Source: Mesorhizobium ventifaucium
GTDB lineage: Bacteria; Pseudomonadota; Alphaproteobacteria; Rhizobiales; Rhizobiaceae
Reading direction: 5' to 3'
Assembly (NCBI RefSeq): GCF_935822925.1
Contig: NZ_CAKXZS010000011.1
Coordinates: 39,272 to 103,271, forward strand
Length of the DNA stretch: 64,000 nucleotides
Shown: positions 54,529-64,000 of the stretch, one piece after another
How the letters are laid out: each line of letters begins with the position of its first letter
Position numbering within the stretch: the first letter of the stretch is position 1
Made by a program: the position numbers and the translations under genes
Notes under the pieces: model-generated
Databases searched by the model: none
The model's input: the letters and a program-made list of their open reading frames with translations, nothing else
What the model was told of the DNA's origin: nothing

Positions 54529-56040
54529 ATGGCAGGCATGGTGCTGGAGCGTTTTCTGGCCGACGAGGCTGCGACCGCAAGGCTGGGCGAGGATCTGGCC
54601 ATGGCGCTGCGCCCCGGCGACGTGCTGGCTCTCAGAGGCGATCTCGGCGCCGGCAAGTCGAGTTTGGCGCGGGCGCTGATCAGGGCAATGACCGACGATG
54701 CCGGTCTCGACGTGCCGAGCCCGACCTTCACGCTCGTCCAGAACTATGAGGCGCGCGTTCCCATCCATCATTTCGACCTCTATCGCCTGTCCGCGGCGTC
54801 CGAACTGGACGAACTGGGTTTCGACGAGGCGCTGGCGCAAGGCGCTGCCCTGGTCGAATGGCCGGAACGGGCAGAGGCCTATTTGCCAAAGACTTCGGTG
54901 CTGATCGAACTCGTCCATCAGGACGACGGACGCCTGGCGAGATTGTCGGGGCAAGGCGCTGCCTTCGAGCGCGCGGCGCGCTCGCTGGCCATGCGCGATT
55001 TTCTGCAAACAGCCGCCTGGGGCGAAGCGCAGAGACGCTATTTTATCGGCGACGCCTCGGCCCGCTCCTATGAGGTCGTCTCCCTGGCCGGCCTGCCGCC
55101 GCGCGTGTTGATGAACTCGCCGCGGCTGGTGCTCGGGCCGCCGGTCCGCGACGGCAAACCCTATGCGGTGATCGCCCACACCGCACAATCCGTCGCGGCC
55201 TTCGTCGCCATCGATCGGGCATTGCGGGCCGGCAGCGTCAGCGCCCCGGAAATCCACGCGCACGACCTGGACCAGGGCTTTCTTCTCATGGAGCATCTCG
55301 GATCGGAGGGATTTCTCGGCCAGCACGGTCAGCCGCTGGCGGAGCGCTACGCGGCGGCGGCCGAACTGCTTGCCATGATGCACGGCAAGACGTGGCCCGA
55401 TCGCATCGAGGCCGCGCCCGGCGTATTTCACGACGTGCCGCCTTTCGACCGCGACGCCATGATGATCGAAGCCGAATTGCTGCTCGACTGGTATGTGCCG
55501 GCGATATCAGGCGGCCCGGCAAGCGATGCCTTGCGCGCCGGCTATACCAGGGAATGGAATGCGGTCCTCGACCGGCTGGAGGGGCGCGAATACACGCTCA
55601 TGCTGCGCGACTTTCATTCGCCGAACATCATCTGGCGCGGCGAGCGCACCGGTCACGATCGGCTCGGCATCGTCGATGTCCAGGACGCGCTGATCGGCCC
55701 GTCCGCCTACGACCTCGCCTCGCTTGCCATGGATGCGCGCGTCACGATCTCGCCTCAGATCGAGCGGCGGACGCTCGACGCCTATGTCGCTGCGCGCCAT
55801 AAGGCCGGCGCTTTTAACGAAGACGATTTCGTCGAGACCTATGCGATCATGGCGGCGCAGCGCAATTCGAAGATTCTCGGCATTTTTGTTCGGCTCGAAA
55901 AGCGGGACGGGAAGCCCTATTATCTAAAACACCTGCCGCGCATTCGCGACTATCTTCGGCGGGCGCTGGCGCATCCAGCACTGGCTGGCCTGTGGGATTT
56001 CTATACAGCCCACGGGCTGCTGGAGGAACGGCCGCTGTGA
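54529..56040 (+). CDS. tsaE: TsaE-AmgK fusion: tRNA threonylcarbamoylation ATPase joined to a sugar kinase
   Basis: The 503-residue protein has two parts. Residues 1 to about 150 are TsaE (ALRGDLGAGKSSLARALIRAMT P-loop, VPSPTFTLVQNYEARVPIHHFDLYRL, LVEWPERAEAYLP), needed for the t6A tRNA modification. Residues from about 170 on are an aminoglycoside-phosphotransferase-like kinase (LLMEHLGSEGFLGQ, catalytic LMLRDFHSPNIIWRGE, GIVDVQDALIGPSAYDLASLAMDARV) matching AmgK, an anomeric MurNAc/GlcNAc kinase of cell-wall recycling. The next gene, murU, is the AmgK partner. The fusion joins two unrelated pathways in one chain and is known in Rhizobiales. Confidence 0.9.
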   Translation: MAGMVLERFLADEAATARLGEDLAMALRPGDVLALRGDLGAGKSSLARALIRAMTDDAGLDVPSPTFTLVQNYEARVPIHHFDLYRLSAASELDELGFDEALAQGAALVEWPERAEAYLPKTSVLIELVHQDDGRLARLSGQGAAFERAARSLAMRDFLQTAAWGEAQRRYFIGDASARSYEVVSLAGLPPRVLMNSPRLVLGPPVRDGKPYAVIAHTAQSVAAFVAIDRALRAGSVSAPEIHAHDLDQGFLLMEHLGSEGFLGQHGQPLAERYAAAAELLAMMHGKTWPDRIEAAPGVFHDVPPFDRDAMMIEAELLLDWYVPAISGGPASDALRAGYTREWNAVLDRLEGREYTLMLRDFHSPNIIWRGERTGHDRLGIVDVQDALIGPSAYDLASLAMDARVTISPQIERRTLDAYVAARHKAGAFNEDDFVETYAIMAAQRNSKILGIFVRLEKRDGKPYYLKHLPRIRDYLRRALAHPALAGLWDFYTAHGLLEERPL

Positions 56041-56807
56041 CGACACGCCCCAAGATCGCGATGGTGCTTGCCGCCGGGCTGGGAAAGCGCATGCGGCCAA
56101 TCACCGACACAAGGCCGAAACCGCTGGTCAGGATATCAGGCAAGGCGTTGCTTGACTGGAGCCTGGACAGCCTGGCTCGCGCCGGCGTCGACAAGGCCAT
56201 CGTCAACGTCCATTATTTTCCCGAGCAGATCGTCGCCCACGTCGCCGCGCGCCGCGCGCCGCGGGTCGTTATTTCCGACGAAAGCGAAAGACTGCTCGAT
56301 TCCGCCGGCGGCATCGTCCATGCTTTGCCGGAACTGGGAGGGGCTCCCTTTTACATCGTCAACTCCGACACCTTCTGGATCGACAGCGGCGTGCCCAACC
56401 TTGCCCGCCTCGCTCTTGCGTGGGACGCGGCGAAAATGGATATTCTGCTGATGCTCGCAGATCTCCAGTCAGCAACCGGACACAGCGGCGGCACCGATTT
56501 CCTGATGGCGCCGGACGGCGCGTTGCGGCGTTCGAGAGGCGACCCAACAGGCCTGATCTATGCCGGTGCGGCGATCGCCCATCCCAGGCTTTTTAGCGAT
56601 GCGCCGGCCGGACCACACTCGCTCAACGCCTATTTCGATGCGGCCATCGCAGCCGGCCGCCTGTACGGCATGGTGATGCACGGCCATTGGATCACCGTCG
56701 GCACGCCCGATGCCATACCGCTTGCGGAAGCGGCCGTTGCCACCGCTCTTGCTGAGCCGCCCGGCACTCTTGCCGAGTTGACCAGCCCCTTCACCGAGTT
56801 GAAATGA
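56037..56807 (+). CDS. murU: MurU-like nucleotidyltransferase (MurNAc-1-phosphate uridylyltransferase)
   Basis: The 256-residue protein is a sugar-phosphate nucleotidyltransferase: IAMVLAAGLGKRMRPITDTRPKPLVRISGKALLDWSLDSLARAGV at the start, with the nucleotide-binding GxGxRxxPxTxxxPKP motif, FYIVNSDTFWID, and GHWITVGTPDAIPLAEAA. Following AmgK, it would turn MurNAc-1-phosphate into UDP-MurNAc in the recycling bypass of Pseudomonas and many proteobacteria. It starts with GTG 56037, overlapping the previous stop by 4 bp, and its stop overlaps addB by 4 bp. Confidence 0.88.
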   Translation: MTTRPKIAMVLAAGLGKRMRPITDTRPKPLVRISGKALLDWSLDSLARAGVDKAIVNVHYFPEQIVAHVAARRAPRVVISDESERLLDSAGGIVHALPELGGAPFYIVNSDTFWIDSGVPNLARLALAWDAAKMDILLMLADLQSATGHSGGTDFLMAPDGALRRSRGDPTGLIYAGAAIAHPRLFSDAPAGPHSLNAYFDAAIAAGRLYGMVMHGHWITVGTPDAIPLAEAAVATALAEPPGTLAELTSPFTELK

Positions 56808-59800
56808 GCGGCTCCCGCCGCGTTTTCTCGATCCCGCCCGGAGCGCCGTTTCTGCCGACGCTGGCCGAGGCCCTGCTGTCAGGGCGCCTCGTTCCCGGTT
56901 TCCGCTTCGACGGTGACCCGCTGGCGCTGGCGGACGCCACCATCTACGTGCCGACGCGCCGCGCCGCGCGGGCGCTGCGCGGCGTCTTCGTCGACCGTCT
57001 GGGCAGCCGCTCGGCGATCCTGCCGGTCATCCGCCCGCTGGGCGAGTTCGACGAGGGCGAGGCCGCGTTCGAGGCCGACGCATCGGCCGCCATCGATCTC
57101 GCGCCGCCGATCGCCGCGATCGAGCGCCTGCTGCTGCTGGCGCCGCTGGTGCGCGCCTGGAAACGCCGCCTGCCGGCGCATGTCGCGGCACTTTTCGACG
57201 AGGATATCGTCGTGCCGGCGTCGGCCGCCGATGCCATCTGGCTGGCGCGCGACCTGGCCCGGCTGATGGACGAGATCGAGACGGAAGGCACGGACTGGGC
57301 CAGGCTCGCCGATCTGGTGACCGGCAACCTCGCCGGTTGGTGGCAGGTGACGCTCGACTTCCTGAGCATCGTCACCGAGAACTGGCCGAATCTCCTCGAG
57401 GAACGCAATCGCTCCAACCCGGCCTCGCATCGCAATGCGCTGATAAGGTTGGAAGCGGCGCGGCTGAAGCGCAATCCGCCGACTGGGCCGGTGATTGCCG
57501 CCGGCTCCACTGGGTCCATTCCTGCTACGGCCGAACTGCTTGCGGTGATCGCCGGCCTGCCCAGCGGCGCGGTCGTGCTGCCCGGCCTCGACCTGACCCT
57601 GGATGAGCCGTCATTCCAGGCAATTGCTGTGCCCGGCGCACGGCCGGCCTTGCTTGGCCACCCGCAATACGGCCTGGCAAAACTGATCGGCAAGATCGGC
57701 GTGCTGCGCGGCGATGTCGAGGAGATCGCCGTTGCCGAAAGGCCGCTCGCGCTGCGCGCCGCACTTGTCGGCGAGGCGCTGCGGCCGGCGGAGACCACCG
57801 AGCTGTGGGCGCAGACGCGCGCCCGCTTTACCGCCGGCGATATCACCGAGGCCTTTGCCGAGGTGACGCTGCTCGAAGCCGCCGGCGAGCGCGACGAAGC
57901 GGTGGCGATCGCCGTCGCGCTCAAACGTGCCGTCGAACAGCCCGGCCAGCGCGCCGCACTCGTCACCGGCGACCGCGCCCTGGCGCGGCGCGTTTCGGTC
58001 GAGTTGCTGCGGTTTGGGGTCGTCGCCGACGATTCGGGCGGCACGCCGCTCATCAACACGCCAGCCGCCGGCCTGCTCAGGCTGGCGCTTCAGGCCGCGT
58101 TCCGGCCCGGCGATCCGGTCGGCATGCTGTCGCTGCTCAAGCACCCGCTGCTTGGCCTCGGTCTGGAACGCACAAGCGTCCGTCACGCGGCGGAGATCAT
58201 CGAATTGGTGGCGCTGCGCGGCGGTACCGGCCGCCCCGACATCGCCTCGCTGCCGGAACTCTTCGAGGCCCGTCTCACCGGTCTGGGCGATACCCGCCCG
58301 CCGTTCTGGTTCGCCCGCCTGACTGTGCGAAGCATCGAGCGCGCCCGCGAACTGCTCGTCCGCCTTGCTGCTGCGCTGGCGCCGCTGATCGCCTTCCGCA
58401 GTCAAGCCGAAGCCGATCTTGCCGAGCTGACCCGGGCCAGCGTCGTCGCGCTCGAAAGTCTGGGCCGCACTGCGGATGGCAGCTTGAGCGATCTCTATGC
58501 TGGCGACGCCGGTGAAAAACTCGCCGAGCTCTTGCGCGGGCTGGTCGCTGCCTCGGCGTCGTTCTCCTTCGCGGCGGACGAATGGCCCGATGTGATGGAG
58601 GCGCTGATCGCGCCCGAAACCGTCAAGCCGGCACAAGGCACCGACAGGAACATCGCCATCTGGGGTGCGCTGGAAGCCCGGTTGCAGAACGTCGACACGC
58701 TGGTCATTGGCGGGCTCAACGAAGGCGTGTGGCCGCGCAAGCCGGAAAGCGACCGCTTCATGTCGCGGCTGATGAAGACCGGCATCGACCTCGAGCCGCC
58801 CGAACGGCGCATTGGCCTGGCCGCCCATGATTTCCAGATGGCGATGGGGGCGAAGCAAGTGGTGCTGGCGCGCTCCGCCCGCTCCGGCGACGCGCCGGCA
58901 GTGCCGTCGCGCTGGCTGCAGCGCCTCCTGACCTTCATCGGCAAGGACCATGCGGCGGTGCTTCGCCGGCGTGGTGATGAATTCCTGTCCTGGGCCCGTT
59001 CGCTCGATGCCGGCGAAAGAAGAGACTTCGCGCCGCGACCGCAGCCGAAGCCACCGCTGGCTGTACGGCCTCAGCATTTCTCGGTCACCGAGATCGAGAC
59101 GCTGCGCCGCGACCCTTACGCGATCTATGCCAGGAGGATTCTCCGCCTGATGCCGCTCGACCCGGTCATCCGCGACCCGGGCGCTGCCGAACGCGGCACG
59201 CTGTTTCACGCCATTCTGCATCTTTTTTCACGGACCGTGGCCGATCCGCTTGTGCCGGAGGCGCTGGACGGTCTCATTGCCGCCGGCCGCGCATGCTTTG
59301 CCGAGGCGGGCCTTCCTCCCGATGTCGAGGCGGTGTGGTGGCCGCGCTTCGAAAAGCTCGCCGCCGGCATCATCGAATGGGAGCGCGGCCGCGCCTTCGC
59401 CCTGACAATGCGGCATGCCGAAGAGCACGCCGAGAAAACCGGCGTCGGCCAGTCCGGCGTGACGCTGTCCGGCTATGCCGATCGTGTCGATCTCCTGGCC
59501 GGCGGCATGGCCGACATCCTGGATTACAAGACCGGCTCCTCGCCGTCCAAGGCGCAGGCCCATACGCTGCTTTCGCCGCAACTGGCGCTCGAAGCCGCGC
59601 TGCTCAGGCGCGGCGCCTTCAAGGGGCTTGGCGCGCGCGAGCCGTCGCAACTGGCCTTCATCAGGCTGAAGCCGAATGGCGAGGTGTTCGAGGAATCCAT
59701 TCTCGAATACAACCGCAAGCCGCGAACCGCCGCAGACCTCGCCGAGGAGGCGTGGGCGCGGCTCGAAAAGCTGCTGATCCACTATGCCGACCCGACGACC

Positions 59801-59923
59801 TTCTATCTGTCGCGCGCGCTGCCGTTCCGCGAGGGCGAGACCGACGGCGACTACGACCATCTCGCCCGCGTGCTCGAATGGTCCGCCGGTGGTGACGCCG
59901 ACGACGAGGGAGGGGAGGCATGA
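56804..59923 (+). CDS. addB: AddB, helicase-like/nuclease subunit of AddAB
   Basis: The 1039-residue protein is the AddB partner of the double-strand break repair nuclease. It has the alphaproteobacterial start (FSIPPGAPFLPTLAEALLSGRLVP), an inactive helicase-like region (IYVPTRRAARALRGVF), NVDTLVIGGLNEGVWPRKPESDRFMSRLMKTGIDLEPPERRIGLAAHDFQMA, and the C-terminal RecB-type nuclease motif GYADRVDLLAGGMADILDYKTGSSPSKAQ with the QLALEAALL helix. It loads RecA with AddA after Chi-like signals. Four-base overlaps on both sides show a tight operon. Confidence 0.95.
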   Translation: MSGSRRVFSIPPGAPFLPTLAEALLSGRLVPGFRFDGDPLALADATIYVPTRRAARALRGVFVDRLGSRSAILPVIRPLGEFDEGEAAFEADASAAIDLAPPIAAIERLLLLAPLVRAWKRRLPAHVAALFDEDIVVPASAADAIWLARDLARLMDEIETEGTDWARLADLVTGNLAGWWQVTLDFLSIVTENWPNLLEERNRSNPASHRNALIRLEAARLKRNPPTGPVIAAGSTGSIPATAELLAVIAGLPSGAVVLPGLDLTLDEPSFQAIAVPGARPALLGHPQYGLAKLIGKIGVLRGDVEEIAVAERPLALRAALVGEALRPAETTELWAQTRARFTAGDITEAFAEVTLLEAAGERDEAVAIAVALKRAVEQPGQRAALVTGDRALARRVSVELLRFGVVADDSGGTPLINTPAAGLLRLALQAAFRPGDPVGMLSLLKHPLLGLGLERTSVRHAAEIIELVALRGGTGRPDIASLPELFEARLTGLGDTRPPFWFARLTVRSIERARELLVRLAAALAPLIAFRSQAEADLAELTRASVVALESLGRTADGSLSDLYAGDAGEKLAELLRGLVAASASFSFAADEWPDVMEALIAPETVKPAQGTDRNIAIWGALEARLQNVDTLVIGGLNEGVWPRKPESDRFMSRLMKTGIDLEPPERRIGLAAHDFQMAMGAKQVVLARSARSGDAPAVPSRWLQRLLTFIGKDHAAVLRRRGDEFLSWARSLDAGERRDFAPRPQPKPPLAVRPQHFSVTEIETLRRDPYAIYARRILRLMPLDPVIRDPGAAERGTLFHAILHLFSRTVADPLVPEALDGLIAAGRACFAEAGLPPDVEAVWWPRFEKLAAGIIEWERGRAFALTMRHAEEHAEKTGVGQSGVTLSGYADRVDLLAGGMADILDYKTGSSPSKAQAHTLLSPQLALEAALLRRGAFKGLGAREPSQLAFIRLKPNGEVFEESILEYNRKPRTAADLAEEAWARLEKLLIHYADPTTFYLSRALPFREGETDGDYDHLARVLEWSAGGDADDEGGEA

Positions 59924-62900
59924 AGAAGGCCTATCCGATCCCGACCGATACCGCGGCCAGCCAGGCAAGCGCCTCAGATCCGCAAAATTCCGCTTGGGTG
60001 TCGGCCAATGCCGGATCGGGCAAGACCCATGTGCTGGCCCAGCGCGTCATCCGGCTTTTGTTGCGTGGCACCGATCCGTCGAAAATCCTGTGCCTGACCT
60101 ACACCCGCGCCGCCGCTGCCAATATGTCGAACCGGGTGTTTTCGACGCTGTCGGAATGGACAGCGCTTGGCGACGTCGAACTGGCGGCAAGCATAGAGGC
60201 GCTGGACGGCCGCCAACCCGATCGCGAAGCCATGCGCCGCGCCCGCCGGCTGTTCGCCGAGGCGCTGGAGACGCCCGGCGGGCTGAAGATCCAGACTATC
60301 CACGCCTTCTGCGAATCGGTGCTGCACCAGTTCCCGCTGGAGGCCAACATACCGGCCCATTTCGAAATGCTCGATCCGCAGATGGAGGCGTCGCTCTTCG
60401 CCGCCGCCCGCCGTGACATGATCTCGGGCACGGCGGCCGGCGATGCGGGGCTGGCCGAGGCTTTCGCCACCATTCTGGAACGCGGCGGCGAGCATGGGCT
60501 TGACGCCTTGCTGGCCGAGATCGTGCGCAAGCGCGACGGTCTGCGCGCTTTCATCGCTGCTGCCGGCGGCGATGGCTTCCGGGCGCTGTTCGACGAGTTC
60601 AAGTTTCGCGCCGGCCAGACCGCCGCAGGCCTGGCGGCGTCCGTCTGGCCGCTGCCGGGCTTCCTGCCGGACTATTTCATCACCTTTGCCCGCGCTGCTG
60701 AAGCCGCCGACGCCCGCCTCGTGCTGAACAATTTGCTGCCCTACGCCCATCTTGCCTTCGCCGAGACTGATCCGGTTCGCCGGCTGCATCTGCTGGCAAA
60801 AGCCTTCCTGCGAACCGATGGCGAGCCTTATGAGCCGGCAACGTTCAAGAAGGCGTTGCTCGACCGGCTGCCGGATCTTGCCGAGCGCTATCTGTTAGCT
60901 GCCGATGCCATCCTCGAAATCTCCGATCGATTGGCCTTGTTCAGGATGCTGGAGGGCACAGGTGCGGCGCTGACCATCGCCGACTGGCTAATCGCCCGCT
61001 ACGAGCACTTGAAGCGCGCACGCGGCTTCCTCGATTTCAACGACCTCATCACCCGAACGGTCAATCTTCTGGCGCGGCCCGACGCCGGCCCTTGGGTGCA
61101 ATACAAGCTCGACCAGGGCATCGACCATATCCTGCTCGACGAGGCGCAGGACACCAGTCCCGACCAGTGGGAGGTGGTGAAGCGGCTGGCCGAGGAGTTC
61201 TTTGCCGGGCTCGGCGCACGCGACAATGTTCACCGCACGGTGTTTGCCGTCGGCGACGAAAAACAGTCGATCTATTCCTTTCAAGGAGCGGCGCCCGACT
61301 CCTTCGCCGACTCAAGGCTGCTGTTTTCCGGAAAAGTGCGCGACGCCAAAGCCACCTTCGCCGATCTCAAGCTGACCTGGTCGTTCCGCTCGACCGAGGA
61401 CGTGCTTGCGGCAGTGGACCGTGTCTTTGCCGACCCGGTCGTGCGGCGCGGCATCAGCCACGATCCCGACCCGCTGAGCCATAAGGCGATCCGCAGCGAT
61501 GCGCCGGGCTATGTCGAGGTCTGGCCGTCGATCGGGGCCGACGTCGTCGATGAACCCGACGACTGGACGCAAGCCGTCGACCACGCCCATGCGCCCGCGG
61601 TGCGTGTTGCCGAAAACGTGGCGGCGACCATTGCCGGCTGGATCGGCGCCGGCGAGATCATCGAAGGCCGCGGCAAGAAGCTTCGGCCCGGCGACGTGCT
61701 GGTGCTGGTGCGCAAGCGCGATCGTTTCGTCCATGCGCTGACACGCGCACTGAAGCGACGCGACATCCCGGTCGCCGGCGCCGACCGCCTCAGCCTGCCC
61801 GGCCATATCGCGGTGAAGGACCTGATCGCGCTCGGTCACTTTCTCGTCCAGCCCGAGGACGATCTGTCGCTTGCCGCCGTGCTGCGCAGCCCGATTTTCG
61901 ACGTCTCGGAAGAGACGCTTTTCGCGCTTGCCGGCGCGCGGCCGTCCGGCCTCTCGCTGATTGCATCGCTCAGGCAGCAAGCCGGGGAAAGCGCCGCCTT
62001 GGCCGCAATCGCTGCCCAGCTCGATACATGGTCCGATGAAGCCGCATTCAGGCCGGTGTTCGAGTTCTATGCCGCGGCTCTCGCCCGCGACGGCTTGCGC
62101 AAGAAAATGATCGCGCGGCTCGGGCCGGAGGCCGGCGACATCCTTGACGAATTCCTGAGCTTCTGCCTGGCCGAGGAGCGGACCGGCTTGCCGGGGCTGG
62201 AATCCTTCCTGTCGACGCTGGAAAATGCCGGCCCCGAGATCAAGCGCGAAATGGACCAGACCCGCGACGAGGTTCGCGTCATGACCGTGCATGCCGCCAA
62301 GGGCCTGGAGGCACCTGTCGTGTTCCTGGTCGATGGTGGCTCGGCGCCGTTCAGCGACCAGCACCTGCCGAGACTGATGCCGTTCGATGGCTCGGGCGAA
62401 CACTGGGACGGCAAGGGCTATCTCTGGCGTTCGGCCAGCGATGTCGCCAATGGATTTTCGCGGGCCGCTTCGGTCCGCGCTCGCGAACTGGCCGACGACG
62501 AATACCGCCGGCTGCTCTATGTCGGGATGACCCGCGCCGAGGACCGGCTGATCATCTGCGGCTATCACGGCAAGCGGGCGCCGAATACCGGCACCTGGCA
62601 TTCGATCGTCAGCCGTGCGCTGGTCGGCGCGCCCGAAAGCATCGAGCGGCAGCACCCCGCCACCGGCGAGACCGTGCATCGCTTTCACGTGACAAAATTG
62701 CCGCCGGTCGCGCAAGTGGCCGCCGAAGAGGCGCGGCAGGCGCAACAGTTCGAGCCGTTGCCAAAGACCCTGTTCCAGCCCTTGCCGCCCTTCGAGGATC
62801 TGCCGCGGCCGCTGTCGCCGTCCGGCGCCTCGGCAATGATCGACGAGGCCAGGCAAGCCGTGGTCAACACCGGCTCGCCGGTGCTGGACACCGAGGCGGA

Positions 62901-63429
62901 GCCTGGCCTCGCGGTGATGCGCGGATTGGCGCTGCACAAATTGTTGCAGGTGCTGCCGGGCATTGCGAAGGCCGAACGGCGGGAGGTCGCGGAACGCTAC
63001 CTCAGGCGCGCCGGGGCGAAGTGGCCGGAAACCGAGCGCGACAAGGCGCTGGCCTCGGTGGCGGCGATCCTTGCCGACAGCCGCTTCGCTCCGTTGTTGG
63101 CACCAACGTCGCGCGCCGAAGTCGCGGTCATGGGCAGCCTGGAGGTCAAGGGCAAATTGCGCTCGATCTCCGGCAAGATCGACCGGCTGGCGATCACATC
63201 AGGCAAGGTTTCGATCGTCGACTACAAGACCAATAGGCCGGCGCCTGCAGCGCTGGCGGACGTTCCACCGGCCTATGTCCTGCAGCTCGCGCTCTATCGC
63301 GCGCTGCTCCAGCCGCTTTATCCCGAGCGGGAGGTCTCGGCGGCGCTGCTGTTCACTGAAGCGCCACGGCTGATCGAGCTGCCGCCGGCGGTCATGGACG
63401 ACGCTCTTGCCCGACTCACGGCAGCGTGA
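59920..63429 (+). CDS. addA: AddA, UvrD-type helicase/nuclease of AddAB
   Basis: The 1169-residue protein has the UvrD-like helicase motifs: Walker [24 protein letters not shown] near residue 27, [102 protein letters not shown], and the C-terminal nuclease domain [23 protein letters not shown] with QLALYRALL. It unwinds and trims DNA ends in recombination repair. It overlaps addB by 4 bp. Length is usual for alphaproteobacterial AddA. Confidence 0.96.
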   Translation: MKKAYPIPTDTAASQASASDPQNSAWVSANAGSGKTHVLAQRVIRLLLRGTDPSKILCLTYTRAAAANMSNRVFSTLSEWTALGDVELAASIEALDGRQPDREAMRRARRLFAEALETPGGLKIQTIHAFCESVLHQFPLEANIPAHFEMLDPQMEASLFAAARRDMISGTAAGDAGLAEAFATILERGGEHGLDALLAEIVRKRDGLRAFIAAAGGDGFRALFDEFKFRAGQTAAGLAASVWPLPGFLPDYFITFARAAEAADARLVLNNLLPYAHLAFAETDPVRRLHLLAKAFLRTDGEPYEPATFKKALLDRLPDLAERYLLAADAILEISDRLALFRMLEGTGAALTIADWLIARYEHLKRARGFLDFNDLITRTVNLLARPDAGPWVQYKLDQGIDHILLDEAQDTSPDQWEVVKRLAEEFFAGLGARDNVHRTVFAVGDEKQSIYSFQGAAPDSFADSRLLFSGKVRDAKATFADLKLTWSFRSTEDVLAAVDRVFADPVVRRGISHDPDPLSHKAIRSDAPGYVEVWPSIGADVVDEPDDWTQAVDHAHAPAVRVAENVAATIAGWIGAGEIIEGRGKKLRPGDVLVLVRKRDRFVHALTRALKRRDIPVAGADRLSLPGHIAVKDLIALGHFLVQPEDDLSLAAVLRSPIFDVSEETLFALAGARPSGLSLIASLRQQAGESAALAAIAAQLDTWSDEAAFRPVFEFYAAALARDGLRKKMIARLGPEAGDILDEFLSFCLAEERTGLPGLESFLSTLENAGPEIKREMDQTRDEVRVMTVHAAKGLEAPVVFLVDGGSAPFSDQHLPRLMPFDGSGEHWDGKGYLWRSASDVANGFSRAASVRARELADDEYRRLLYVGMTRAEDRLIICGYHGKRAPNTGTWHSIVSRALVGAPESIERQHPATGETVHRFHVTKLPPVAQVAAEEARQAQQFEPLPKTLFQPLPPFEDLPRPLSPSGASAMIDEARQAVVNTGSPVLDTEAEPGLAVMRGLALHKLLQVLPGIAKAERREVAERYLRRAGAKWPETERDKALASVAAILADSRFAPLLAPTSRAEVAVMGSLEVKGKLRSISGKIDRLAITSGKVSIVDYKTNRPAPAALADVPPAYVLQLALYRALLQPLYPEREVSAALLFTEAPRLIELPPAVMDDALARLTAA

Positions 63430-63503
63430 CACAACAGCTGCTTGAAGAAGGACGCGATCACCACCACATTTGGTGCGACAATAACTCTCGAAAGGATTTT
63501 CGC

Positions 63504-63827
63504 ATGGCCACCGTCAAGGTCGACAAGAGCAATTTCCAGACCGACGTGCTTGACGCCAAGGAGCCGGTCGTCGTCGATTTCTGGGCGGAGTGGTGCGGCC
63601 CGTGCAAGATGATTGCGCCGGCGCTGGAAGACATCGCCATCGAGCTTGGCGGCAAGGTCAAGATCGCCAAGCTCAATATCGACGAGAATCCCGAGCTTGC
63701 GGCGCAGTTCGGCGTGCGCTCGATCCCGACGCTGATGATTTTCAAGGGCGGCGAAATGGCCGACATGAAGGTCGGCGCCGCGCCGAAGACGGCGCTGTCG
63801 CATTGGATCAACGGTAATCTCGCCTGA
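63504..63827 (+). CDS. trxA: TrxA, thioredoxin
   Basis: The 107-residue thioredoxin starts [19 protein letters not shown] and has the active site W30-C-G-P-C34 in [20 protein letters not shown], then [29 protein letters not shown] with the cis-proline in SIPT. It reduces disulfides in the cytoplasm. It is preceded by GAAAGGA and ends 76 bp after addA, an order (addB-addA-trxA) conserved in rhizobia. A hairpin terminator follows. Confidence 0.97.
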   Translation: MATVKVDKSNFQTDVLDAKEPVVVDFWAEWCGPCKMIAPALEDIAIELGGKVKIAKLNIDENPELAAQFGVRSIPTLMIFKGGEMADMKVGAAPKTALSHWINGNLA

Positions 63828-63849
63828 TCCGACTGAAAATTCGCAGACG

Positions 63850-63876
63850 AGCCGGCCCTCGCGCCGGGCTTTTTTG
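63850..63876 (+). terminator. Terminator after trxA
   Basis: AGCCGGC and GCCGGGCT arms (63850-63856 and 63863-63870) form a stem with one bulge, followed by TTTTTGTGT. Confidence 0.75.
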
Positions 63877-63885
63877 TGTCATCTA

Positions 63886-63980
63886 CAGCGCCGCGCGTCC
63901 TCTTGGACGCACAAAGGATGCAGTAGTACTTTATTTGCGCATGACCCAGAAAATCGAATTCGATTTTCTGGGTCATGCGC
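63886..63980. repeat. RIME-like intergenic element, copy 4, with a 44-bp perfect palindrome
   Basis: CAGCGCCGCGCGTCCTCTTG, GGACGCACAAAGG and TTTGCGCATGACCCAG repeat the order seen in the other copies. The last 44 bases (63937-63980) form an uninterrupted perfect palindrome, with the half GCGCATGACCCAGAAAATCG plus AA meeting its own reverse complement. Confidence 0.8.
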
Positions 63981-64000
63981 TGGTCCGCCCTGGCACTCGC

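Noticed and set aside
57611..59221. Minus-strand frames within addB and addA
   Set aside because: Antisense shadows of genuine helicase/nuclease genes; no start signals or motifs.

Overview
The window is high-GC chromosomal DNA from a rhizobial alphaproteobacterium (Rhizobiales). Mesorhizobium or a close relative fits best. The evidence is the gene neighbourhoods (hslV-hslU next to hisB-hisH-hisA-hisF-hisE-coaA; pckA divergent from chvI-chvG-hprK-EIIA-HPr-ahcY-divL-tsaE-addB-addA-trxA), the iol and moc (rhizopine) genes, and many rhizobial intergenic palindromes, including RIME-like elements. No tRNA, rRNA, CRISPR array, prophage or insertion-sequence transposase was seen.

Layout. 1-4.3 kb: start of a LysR regulator, two small enzyme-like genes, a fused secDF and a doubtful small secreted protein. 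4.7-8.4 kb: a ribose-type ABC transporter (binding protein, double ATPase, permease) for an unknown sugar. 8.6-11.2 kb: phnN, phnM and a DUF1045 gene, the tail of a phosphonate (C-P lyase) pathway without the lyase. 11.3-19.6 kb: myo-inositol catabolism (iolC-DUF2090 fusion, iolD, iolE, a small membrane protein, iolB), the RpiR-family regulator iolR and a divergent Gfo/Idh/MocA oxidoreductase. 19.8-21.1 kb: aroG behind an attenuator with an aromatic-rich leader peptide. 21.3-26.3 kb: a second sugar ABC transporter followed by iolG and an SDR dehydrogenase, apparently one inositol or rhizopine uptake-and-oxidation operon. 26.7-30.6 kb: a LacI regulator divergent from mocD-mocE-mocF, an oxygenase, Rieske ferredoxin and reductase set matching the rhizopine demethylation system.

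30.9-35.2 kb: a DUF1402 protein and the HslUV protease, whose two genes are separated by a GNAT acetyltransferase and a DUF2585 membrane protein. 35.4-41.2 kb: the histidine operon, interrupted by DUF2628, DUF1330 and arginase-fold genes, then coaA. 41.4-43.9 kb: GtrA-like protein, AlkB, a BON-LysM protein and ArfB. 44-50.1 kb: pckA, the ChvG/ChvI two-component system, HPr kinase, EIIA and HPr. 50.3-63.8 kb: ahcY behind a probable SAM/SAH-responsive operator, a DivL-type kinase with tyrosine in place of the phospho-accepting histidine, a TsaE-AmgK fusion with murU, the AddAB recombination nuclease and thioredoxin.

Most notable: (1) an apparently leaderless FWYFSY leader peptide and terminator/antiterminator upstream of aroG; (2) paired 14-bp operator-like sites, 30 bp apart centre to centre, upstream of both iolC and the second transporter, tying them into one inositol regulon; (3) the physical joining of that regulon to mocDEF; (4) an arginase-fold protein inside the his operon that lacks one metal-binding histidine; (5) several families of intergenic palindromes, some of which supply or have damaged start codons. 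All functional calls come from reading the sequence; no database search was run.
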